A stretch of 5,203 bases of DNA from an uncultured Eubacteriaceae bacterium (GTDB lineage: Bacteria; Bacillota; Clostridia; Eubacteriales; Anaerofustaceae): the NCBI GenBank assembly GCA_947058225.1, contig CAMSGF010000076.1, positions 1 through 5,203 of the forward strand, in the 5' to 3' direction. The notes beneath the pieces were generated by a model that was not told the origin of the DNA, did not search any database, and saw nothing but the letters and a program-made list of their open reading frames with translations. Below are positions 1 to 5,203 of this stretch, one piece after another; positions within the stretch are counted from its first letter, which is position 1; the number at the start of each line of letters is the position of its first letter. A program made the translations under genes and the position numbers.

Positions 1-320
1 ATTATTGCACTTAAATAATATTTACCTGTAACTAAATTTTTGGTAGTTGCAGTAAATTTAATATTGTTATATCTTCCAAGGTCATAGTATTTTTTAGAAA
101 ATATAACTTTTCCGTTTTTATTTTTGCAGGTTATGTTGATAACCGCATCATCCATATAATTGCAGTCAAAATCTACCCTTACGGTGTATTTATTCCCGAT
201 ATAGACGAGTTTATCTTTCTTTGGATAAACGAATTTTATGTAATTACTTGCATAAACATTTGTGCTTAAAATGAATATTACTGTGACGATAGTGATAAAT
301 AATTTCTTCAACCTTTTCAT
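1..320 (-). CDS. Secreted protein with Ig-like beta domain, 3' end cut by window edge
   Basis: An open frame runs leftward from ATG at 320 to the window edge, giving 106 codons with no stop; the gene continues outside. Residues 1-24 are a classic signal peptide: basic start MKRLKK, a hydrophobic core at about 7-18, and a VYA|S cleavage site after Ala24. The mature part seen (25-106) alternates hydrophobic and polar residues like a beta sandwich and ends in TGKYYLSA. It aligns almost without gaps to residues 57-132 of the upstream gene product (shared VY, the KVIF/KAVFF strand, and TT..VxGKY), so the two are probably paralogues. The start is supported by AAAGG at 329-333, 8 nt upstream. It lies 37 nt after the stop of the upstream gene and is probably co-transcribed with it. 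The protein is likely exported to the cell surface or medium. I do not recognise a named family, and its function is unknown. Confidence 0.75.
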   Translation of the reverse strand, partial: MKRLKKLFITIVTVIFILSTNVYASNYIKFVYPKKDKLVYIGNKYTVRVDFDCNYMDDAVINITCKNKNGKVIFSKKYYDLGRYNNIKFTATTKNLVTGKYYLSAI

Positions 321-357
321 TTGTTCTACCTTTTGTTTGACTTTTATTTAAACTTTT

Positions 358-1215
358 TTATTTGGGTTGTTTTAGTATTGTTGTTATTACTTTGCTGTAA
401 CTGCTTTGTGCTTTTCCGTTAACACAGCGGACCTTATAGTAATAGGTGTTGTGCTTTTTTTGTGAGGCTTTTCTTTTTTTTAGATTTGCTTTGTATTTTT
501 TTTGTTTTTTTAATTTTGCTTTTTGTTTTTTTGAGATTTTTTTCAGTTTATAAAATGATAAACTTTTATCTGTATATTTAAGTTTATTTGTAGTTGTTAT
601 TTTTTTATATTTTTTATTTACTGCACTGGCCCTGTATATTTCATACTTTGCAGCTCCTGTGGTTTTAGGATAGTAAATTGTAGGATTTTTACCGCTTACA
701 GATGCTTTTATATACGATACAGGTTGAAGCTGTTTGATATTTATGACATTTTCTGCCATTTCATACGGATTTTCCGATAATGAAATATCATCATAGAAAT
801 CATCGTACTTTTCTGCCGTTGCAATTACCCTGTATTTTCCAAGAACAAATGACCCTGTGGTATTAAGTGTGTATTGATATGTCCTCGTTCCGCTAAATTC
901 TGGTATCCATTTAAAAAATACTGCTTTATTTTTTGGATTATATACGTAAAGTGTAAAGTCGCCGTTTCTTCCGTATGGGTTTGTTACGGTTACGGAAAGT
1001 GTTACACTTTTTTTTCTATAGACTGTTTTATTATTTGATGGAGAGTTTATTTTTACGAATTGGTTTGTTACCTTTTTTGTAGGAGCGTGTTCAAATGTTC
1101 TTACTTTTCTAATGTCCTTTTTTCTCTCAAGGGCATATGTGTTTATCGGAATTATGGAAATAACAAATAAAGCACATAAAAATATACAAATAATATTAGA
1201 AAATTTCTTTTTCAT
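358..1215 (-). CDS. Secreted protein with Ig-like and fibronectin-III-like domains and a lysine-rich insertion
   Basis: This is a complete 285-residue gene. Residues 1-28 are a signal peptide: MKKK, a hydrophobic core at about 8-25, and TYA|L cleavage after Ala28. A basic linker (29-50) precedes an Ig-like beta domain (about 54-135) shared with the next gene. Residues about 165-282 look like the fibronectin-III-type repeat common in clostridial surface proteins: the motif AAKYEIYRAS, then KKYKKI, then YTDKS, and finally YYYKVRCVNGK and SSYSKV. Between the YTDKS and YYYKVR strands, residues 223-254 form an insertion with 17 Lys and 1 Arg in 32 residues, where such domains normally have a short turn. 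There is no LPXTG, membrane anchor or catalytic motif. The start is fixed by AAGGAG at 1223-1228, 7 nt from the ATG, and a sigma-A type promoter lies just upstream. It is probably a surface or matrix protein; binding to anionic wall polymer or nucleic acid through the Lys segment is a guess. Confidence 0.85.
   Translation of the reverse strand: MKKKFSNIICIFLCALFVISIIPINTYALERKKDIRKVRTFEHAPTKKVTNQFVKINSPSNNKTVYRKKSVTLSVTVTNPYGRNGDFTLYVYNPKNKAVFFKWIPEFSGTRTYQYTLNTTGSFVLGKYRVIATAEKYDDFYDDISLSENPYEMAENVINIKQLQPVSYIKASVSGKNPTIYYPKTTGAAKYEIYRASAVNKKYKKITTTNKLKYTDKSLSFYKLKKISKKQKAKLKKQKKYKANLKKRKASQKKHNTYYYKVRCVNGKAQSSYSKVITTILKQPK
454..549 (-). other. Lysine-rich coding segment with T8/T7 homopolymers
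   Basis: This encodes residues 223-254 of the 285-residue secreted protein. On the plus strand it is almost pure T, with T8 at 474-481, T8 at 496-503 and T7 at 505-511, because lysine is encoded mainly by AAA on the minus strand. The frame remains open across all of these runs, so the segment is read as coding and not as a terminator. Such tracts are prone to length change. Confidence 0.7.
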
Positions 1216-1235
1216 AATAACACTCCTTTTTTTTA

Positions 1236-1264
1236 ATTATATCAAACTAATAAAGCTTTTTCAA
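1236..1264 (-). promoter_or_regulatory. Sigma-A type promoter for the leftward secreted-protein genes
   Basis: On the minus strand there is a -35 TTGAAA (1259-1264), a 17-nt spacer and a perfect -10 TATAAT (1236-1241) preceded by TGA, an extended -10 (TGN). The predicted start of transcription is near 1229, so the leader would be only about 14 nt with the ribosome binding site AAGGAG (1223-1228) at its very 5' end. The spacing and sequence are near consensus for the housekeeping sigma factor. Activity is inferred. Confidence 0.65.
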
Positions 1265-1293
1265 ACATAAAAACAGACTTAAAAACATATAAT
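1265..1293 (+). promoter_or_regulatory. Sigma-E-like promoter for the yqfC operon
   Basis: CATATAAT at 1286-1293 matches the Bacillus sigma-E -10 pattern CATACANT at all but one position. Fourteen nt upstream, ACATAAA (1265-1271) holds the ATA core of the sigma-E -35 element. Sigma-E control of yqfC and yqfD is established in B. subtilis, which supports the reading. The embedded TATAAT (1288-1293) could also serve sigma-A, but ACATAA at the expected -35 position is a poor match to TTGACA. Start of transcription is predicted at about 1299-1301, on the yqfC start codon. Confidence 0.5.
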
Positions 1294-1298
1294 TTTAT

Positions 1299-1577
1299 AT
1301 GAAAAAATTTTTTAACCGTACCAAAGAAAACTTAACAAAATCTCTTGAACTTCCTGAAAATATAATTTTAGACAAGTTACAAATTAATCTTACGGAGAAT
1401 AAAGAGATATCTATTGAAAATCACAAGGGAATTATCTCTTATACCGATGAAAATATTAAGATAAACTCCGGATGTGCAATAATATCAATTTGCGGGGAAA
1501 ATCTTTTTTTATCAAGCTTAATAACAGAAGAAATCTTGATAAAAGGAGATATTTATTCCATCGAGTTTATCGTTTAG
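1299..1577 (+). CDS. yqfC: YabP/YqfC family sporulation protein
   Basis: A 92-residue protein, the usual size for YqfC. The family signature is clear: SLELPENIILD near residues 15-25, then an ISIENHKGIISYT strand pair, then IKINSGCAIISICGENL and a final GDIYSIEFIV. These small, mostly beta proteins have no signal peptide or membrane segment. In Bacillus, yqfC belongs to the mother-cell sigma-E regulon and sits directly before yqfD, as here (stop at 1575-1577, 13 nt before yqfD). Its molecular role is not known; the relative YabP is also a sporulation protein. The start is ATG 1299: an in-frame TAA at 1290-1292 prevents any earlier start and no later start would keep the family N-terminus. There is no Shine-Dalgarno sequence; no G at all occurs from 1277 to 1300. 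With the promoter next to it, the message may be leaderless. Confidence 0.9.
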   Translation: MKKFFNRTKENLTKSLELPENIILDKLQINLTENKEISIENHKGIISYTDENIKINSGCAIISICGENLFLSSLITEEILIKGDIYSIEFIV

Positions 1578-1590
1578 ACAGAGGGTTATT

Positions 1591-2784
1591 ATGATAGTTT
1601 TAAAATCGTGGCATTTTTTAAAAGGATATATGTCTGTAAAGGTAAGCGGAGTTCATTTGGAAAAGTACATAAATTTACTCAGTAAAAATGGCATTTCCGT
1701 TTGGGATATAAAAAAAATAAACCCACATACGATTGAATTTAAGATGCTTTCTTCTCAAAAAAAGAAAGCTCTTAATTTAAGTGAAAAGCTTGGGTATAAT
1801 TTTAAGGTTTTAAAAAAATACGGGATAGACAGGATAAAGCAAAAAGCTAAAAAGAGAAAGATATTTATAACAGGATTTTTTCTTTGTATTATGACGATAT
1901 TTGCTTTTTCGTTTTTTATATGGCACGTTCAAATTTACGGAACGCAGAATATCCCAAATGAAAATATTATTGAATCTCTTAAATCTTATAATGTAAAAGA
2001 GGGGAGATACAAGTATAATATTGATACAGACGAGATTGAAAACAGACTTTTAGCCGATTATCCTAAAATGAGCTATTGTAATATTTCCATAAAAGGAAGT
2101 AATTTTTTAGTGCAGGTTGTTGAAAAGAATACTCCGCTAAAAGAATTTGATAAAAAGGAAAGCATATCCCTTGTCGCTATAGAAGATACAAAGATTGATT
2201 CTATTATAGCATATGCGGGAACTCCCAAAGTAAAAAAGGGAGATAAGGTAAAAAAAGGACAGACTTTAATAAGCGGAAAGGTTATATATGAAAAGCTTGG
2301 AGAAAAAGAATGTTATTATGTGCATGCGATGGGTGAAGTGCTTGCGATAAGAAACAGGAATTTTAAAAATATAAGGGTCAATCCATATATAATAGATAAA
2401 AAGGATAAATATATAAAAGACAGCGTTTATAATATAGGAAAAAAAGCATATTCTTTTAAATCAAAGGAGGATAAGAAAAATTATATTCCTGTTGAAGAAG
2501 ATGAGGAAGAATTAAAAATCGGTTTTATTCCAACAGGTATAACAAAAAAAGTCACAAAGTGGTATAATATTAAAAATAAGGACAAAAAAACAAGAGAACA
2601 AATTGAAAATGAGGTAATAAATTATCTAAATAAAAGCAAAAATATTGACAAAGATAATATAATTGGACTATATTTAAGTATCAGCCATTTAGATGATAAC
2701 AATCTGAATGTGGATGTAAAGGTAAACTTAAGAGAAAATATTGCAAGAGAAAAGAAAATAGATAAAAAAACAGATAAAAAATAA
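1591..2784 (+). CDS. yqfD: Sporulation protein YqfD
   Basis: A 397-residue protein matching the length and layout of YqfD, a mother-cell membrane protein of the sigma-E regulon needed for normal sporulation in Bacillus; its biochemical role is unknown. Residues 1-90 are a basic cytoplasmic domain starting with the family's W-HFLKGYMSVKVSG pattern. One membrane helix spans about 91-111. Residues about 112-180 read like a POTRA/FtsQ-type domain: VQIYGTQNIP, then an IIESL helix, GRY, an IENRL helix, and a closing strand FLVQVVEKN. Residues about 195-255 hold TPKVKKGDKVKKGQTLISGKV followed by VHAMGEVLA, the pattern of a barrel-sandwich (lipoyl/HlyD-like) fold. The C-terminal third is rich in Lys and Glu and ends in a charged tail. 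The start ATG has AGAGGG at 1580-1585, 5 nt away. It follows yqfC by 13 nt and ends 12 nt before the chosen phoH start, so it lies inside one operon. Confidence 0.92.
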   Translation: MIVLKSWHFLKGYMSVKVSGVHLEKYINLLSKNGISVWDIKKINPHTIEFKMLSSQKKKALNLSEKLGYNFKVLKKYGIDRIKQKAKKRKIFITGFFLCIMTIFAFSFFIWHVQIYGTQNIPNENIIESLKSYNVKEGRYKYNIDTDEIENRLLADYPKMSYCNISIKGSNFLVQVVEKNTPLKEFDKKESISLVAIEDTKIDSIIAYAGTPKVKKGDKVKKGQTLISGKVIYEKLGEKECYYVHAMGEVLAIRNRNFKNIRVNPYIIDKKDKYIKDSVYNIGKKAYSFKSKEDKKNYIPVEEDEEELKIGFIPTGITKKVTKWYNIKNKDKKTREQIENEVINYLNKSKNIDKDNIIGLYLSISHLDDNNLNVDVKVNLRENIAREKKIDKKTDKK

Positions 2785-2790
2785 GAGGTG
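2784..2790 (+). promoter_or_regulatory. Ribosome binding site that sets the phoH start at TTG 2797
   Basis: AGAGGTG sits 6 nt before TTG 2797, an ideal spacing. A GTG at 2788 is in the same frame but lies inside this Shine-Dalgarno and has only A/T-rich sequence before it. TTG 2797 is therefore the better start, removing three residues from the longest frame. Confidence 0.7.
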
Positions 2791-2796
2791 AAATTT

Positions 2797-3745
2797 TTGA
2801 CGGAAAATATAAATCTTTTGGGTGATTTTGAAACTGTAAATGAGATATTCGGTGCAAATGATAAATATCTGAATTTAATTGAAGATGAGCTTGGGGTTAA
2901 GGTGACTTTCAGAAACGGGAATATGAAAGTCAGGGGGAGTGAAGATGCACTTAAAAAAGCGAAAGAGTTTTTTTTCTTTAATAACTGAAAAGGTAAAAGA
3001 AAATGAAGATATTACAGAGCAGGTAATAAACTATAATTTAATGCTTATTAAATCTAAAAAGAAGGATGCAAATTATATTTTTAATGTTTGCTATACTTAT
3101 AAAGGAAAATCTATCGTTACAAAAACACTTGGACAGGCTGCCTACATTAATTCAACGAGGAAGAATGATGTTGTGTTTTGTATCGGCCCTGCGGGAACGG
3201 GAAAAACTTATCTTGCAGTCGCCCTTGCGGTTAAAGCGTTAAAAGAGGGAGATGTTTCAAAGATAATTTTAACAAGGCCTGCGGTTGAGGCTGGGGAGAG
3301 TCTTGGGTTTTTGCCGGGAGATTTGCAGGAGAAAATTGACCCATACTTAAAGCCTTTATATGATGCACTTTTTGATATAATGGGAAGTGAATCATTTGAA
3401 AGACAGATGGTAAGGGGGCATATTGAAATTGCACCTCTCGCATATATGAGAGGAAGAACGCTTAATAATTCTTTTATAATACTAGACGAAGCACAAAATA
3501 CCACAAAAGAGCAGATGAAGATGTTTTTAACACGTCTTGGAGAAAATTCAAAGGCGGTTATAACAGGTGATGTGACTCAAGTCGACCTTCCAAACGGGAA
3601 GAAGTCGGGGTTATTATATTCAAAGAGGATATTAAAGGATGTAAAAGGAGTAGATTTTGTTCATCTTACAAATAACGATGTAGTTAGAAATCCCCTTGTG
3701 CAAAGGATAATAGAAGCTTATGAAAAATACGAATCAAACAATTAA
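2797..3745 (+). CDS. phoH: PhoH family P-loop ATPase, frame broken at a T8 run
   Basis: The gene is split over two frames. From TTG 2797, about 59 residues give the N-terminal PhoH domain (ending [15 protein letters not shown]), and that frame stops at TGA 2986-2988. The rest continues in the +1 frame from [16 protein letters not shown] to TAA 3743-3745. Dropping one T from the run at 2968-2975 joins both into 315 residues, normal for PhoH. In the joined protein Walker A GPAGTGKT is at 130-137, followed by [17 protein letters not shown]; Walker B is FIILDEAQN at about 226-234, then a sensor-like [12 protein letters not shown] and the C-terminal NDVVRNPLV. All ATPase motifs are intact. PhoH proteins are cytoplasmic ATPases thought to act on RNA, often next to ybeY. 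Whether full-length protein is made here is uncertain: the shift may be a sequence error, a true mutation, or be rescued by slippage. An internal start at 2945 could yield the ATPase part alone. pgpH overlaps its end by 26 nt. Confidence 0.88.
2932..2947 (+). promoter_or_regulatory. Possible internal ribosome binding site and start for the PhoH ATPase part
   Basis: AGGGGG at 2932-2937 lies 7 nt before ATG 2945-2947, which is in the downstream (+1) phoH frame. Initiation there would give a 266-residue protein, [16 protein letters not shown] onward, holding the complete ATPase domain without the N-terminal domain. The same bases also encode conserved residues VRGSED in the first frame, so the match may be chance. 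Confidence 0.3.
2968..2975 (+). other. T8 homopolymer at the phoH frame break
   Basis: Eight T followed by CTTTA. In the upstream frame this reads TTT TTT TTC TTT and meets TGA at 2986. In the downstream frame it reads TTT TTT TCT TTA ATA ACT GAA and continues the conserved PhoH sequence. The two frames overlap from 2927 to 2985, and the similarity switches at this run. Confidence 0.8.
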
Positions 3746-5203
3746 AGAAAAAATTTCAAGTACATTTTCAAATAATAAGACGAGAAAGCGCCTTAGGATA
3801 TCGATAGGGGTTGTATTTTTTATTGTTCTCTTTATCCTGACATTTATTTCTGTCCTGCCAAAGAGGTATGATGTCAAATTGGGGCAGGTTGCAACTGATG
3901 ATATAATTGCTCCAAGACGAATAATAGATACTAAAATGACCTCACTTTTAAGAAAACAGGCTGAGGAGCAAACTCCAAATGTCTACGATTATGTTACGGG
4001 AGTTTATTCAAAAGTTCTTTCAAATGTGGACATGCTCTTTGATGAGGTCAAAAATTTAGACGAGATAACCGATAACAGTGTAAATCTTATTAACATAAAA
4101 ACTACAATTACATTAAAAAAGCAAGATTACAATGATATTTTAAATTTGAGCACAGATAACAGAGAACTTTTACACTCTTCAATTAAAGAAGTATATTCAA
4201 AGATTTATAAACAAGAGGTTAAAAGTGAAGAATTAAAAATAGCAAAAAAGGCAGTTTCTTCTTTTTATGAAAATTCTTCTTACGGCGAGGATATAAAAAG
4301 AATAGGAAGGAAAATAGCAAGAAAAGGCTTAAAGCCTAATATGATATTAAATAAAGATGCAAGTGATACCGCAAAACAAAATGCTGTAAATGCGGTTGAG
4401 GATATAGTTTATGAGCCCGGAGAGGTTATAGTAAAAAAAGGCGATGTTATAAATTCAAATCAGATGGATTTATTAAAAAGTGCCGCTATTATAAGGGAAG
4501 GTTTTTTCTATGACTTAAATTCAATAGAAGGACTTGGTCTTTTTATCATAATGATGATTATTATATATATGTTTTATCTAAAAGCATTTTATAATGATAC
4601 TTTTAACGACAGCAAGATGTTGGTTATAATATCGGGTCAGTTTATACTTATGGTATTAATATCTCACATAACATCCCTTTTTAATATTTATCTGATTCCT
4701 ATTGCCTTTATGGGAATGACGATATGTAATGTTGTAAATCCGAGAATTGCACTTCAAACCAACACTTTCACCGTTATATATTTGGCACTCACTTTGGGGC
4801 TTGATATAGACAGCGTCATATATTTGATTCTTTCAGGATTTTTAAGCGTGGTATTTACTGCTAAAATAAAGAGGAGAAATGATATATTCTCATCATCCAT
4901 AAAAATAGGCTTTACCAATGCTATTGTTATAGGATTTTTTGCCATATACAGAAACAATATAACCCCTACGCTAATTACCAATATGGGATATGGACTTTTA
5001 AACGGAGTTATTTCAGGTATGCTTACGGTTGCTATGCTTCTTACATGGGAATCTATTTTTAATCTCACAACTCCGTTTAAGCTTTTAGAGCTCACAAGTC
5101 CGTCAAATTACCTCATAAAAAAGCTTATAACGGATGCACCGGGGACTTATCATCATTCACTTCAGGTTGCAAACCTTGCTCAGGGTGCGGCGGAAGAAAT
5201 AGG
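3720..5203 (+). CDS. pgpH: 7TM-HD cyclic di-AMP phosphodiesterase PgpH (YqfF), 3' end cut by window edge
   Basis: An open frame runs from ATG 3720 to the right edge, 494 codons plus two bases; full members have about 700 residues. After a basic cytoplasmic start comes a membrane helix at about 27-46, then the conserved [17 protein letters not shown] (55-71) that opens the extracytoplasmic 7TMR-HDED domain (to about 265), including the typical [13 protein letters not shown] at about 232-244. A multi-pass 7TM block spans about 271-442. The cytoplasmic HD domain begins after W443 with [20 protein letters not shown] and the metal-binding [18 protein letters not shown]; the HD pair lies beyond the window. 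In Listeria, PgpH hydrolyses c-di-AMP to pApA and is inhibited by ppGpp. AAAGGA at 3702-3707, 12 nt from the ATG, is a fair ribosome binding site. The start overlaps the phoH end by 26 nt, pointing to coupled translation; ybeY is expected next. Confidence 0.93.
   Translation, partial: MKNTNQTIKEKISSTFSNNKTRKRLRISIGVVFFIVLFILTFISVLPKRYDVKLGQVATDDIIAPRRIIDTKMTSLLRKQAEEQTPNVYDYVTGVYSKVLSNVDMLFDEVKNLDEITDNSVNLINIKTTITLKKQDYNDILNLSTDNRELLHSSIKEVYSKIYKQEVKSEELKIAKKAVSSFYENSSYGEDIKRIGRKIARKGLKPNMILNKDASDTAKQNAVNAVEDIVYEPGEVIVKKGDVINSNQMDLLKSAAIIREGFFYDLNSIEGLGLFIIMMIIIYMFYLKAFYNDTFNDSKMLVIISGQFILMVLISHITSLFNIYLIPIAFMGMTICNVVNPRIALQTNTFTVIYLALTLGLDIDSVIYLILSGFLSVVFTAKIKRRNDIFSSSIKIGFTNAIVIGFFAIYRNNITPTLITNMGYGLLNGVISGMLTVAMLLTWESIFNLTTPFKLLELTSPSNYLIKKLITDAPGTYHHSLQVANLAQGAAEEI

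Noticed and set aside
321..357. Terminator or promoter between the two minus-strand genes
   Set aside because: Only 37 A/T-rich bases holding a ribosome binding site; no hairpin and no convincing -35/-10 pair.
454..511. T-rich tract as an intrinsic terminator
   Set aside because: There is no stable G/C hairpin before the T runs, and the bases are explained by lysine codons of the minus-strand gene.
1265..1293. Sigma-A promoter using TATAAT at 1288-1293
   Set aside because: The position 17 nt upstream reads ACATAA, a poor -35; the sigma-E reading with a 14-nt spacer fits better and agrees with the known regulation of yqfC.
2788..2988. A separate 66-residue small protein starting at GTG 2788
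   Set aside because: Its sequence is the N-terminal domain of PhoH and its end coincides with the T8 frame break; the GTG lies inside the ribosome binding site used by TTG 2797.
3231..3443. 70-codon open frame on the minus strand
   Set aside because: It overlaps both phoH and another antisense frame, with low-complexity Pro/Gln/Leu content; a shadow frame.
3208..3504. 98-codon open frame on the minus strand
   Set aside because: It is antisense to the conserved Walker A to Walker B region of phoH, has no ribosome binding site of note and no family features; it is a shadow of the real gene.
4754..5095. 113-codon minus-strand open frame with hydrophobic stretches
   Set aside because: It is antisense to the 7TM block of pgpH; hydrophobic codons read backwards often look hydrophobic, and the plus-strand gene is clearly conserved.

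Overview
The window is AT-rich, with A/T-biased codons, and carries an ordered chromosomal block typical of endospore-forming Bacillota. The gene order yqfC - yqfD - phoH - pgpH (yqfF) is the usual one in Clostridia and Bacilli, so the source is most likely a low-GC clostridial spore-former. The species cannot be told from this sequence.

Layout. Positions 1-1215 hold a minus-strand pair of secreted proteins, the second cut by the window edge at position 1. Both have an N-terminal signal peptide and an all-beta, Ig-like domain that aligns between the two, so they look like tandem paralogues. The first also has a fibronectin-III-like domain with a strongly lysine-rich insertion. Positions 1216-1298 are a compact divergent promoter region. 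It holds a good sigma-A type promoter (TTGAAA, 17 nt, extended -10 TATAAT) reading left and a sigma-E-like promoter reading right, whose predicted transcription start falls on the yqfC start codon. Positions 1299-5203 are a tight plus-strand operon: yqfC, yqfD, phoH and pgpH. The last is cut by the right edge after 494 codons, just inside its HD domain.

How the genes fit together. YqfC (YabP/YqfC family) and YqfD are mother-cell sporulation proteins of the sigma-E regulon in Bacillus. PhoH is a P-loop ATPase usually linked to ybeY and RNA metabolism. PgpH is the 7TM-HD membrane phosphodiesterase that degrades cyclic di-AMP. Spacings are 13 nt, 12 nt and a 26-nt overlap, so co-transcription is likely.

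The main anomaly is in phoH. The N-terminal domain and the ATPase domain lie in different frames, and the break sits exactly at a run of eight T (2968-2975). Removing one T restores a normal 315-residue PhoH. A sequencing or assembly error, a real slippage mutation and a recoded gene are all possible. I see no defence system, mobile element, CRISPR array or RNA gene, and nothing I would call a new multi-gene system.
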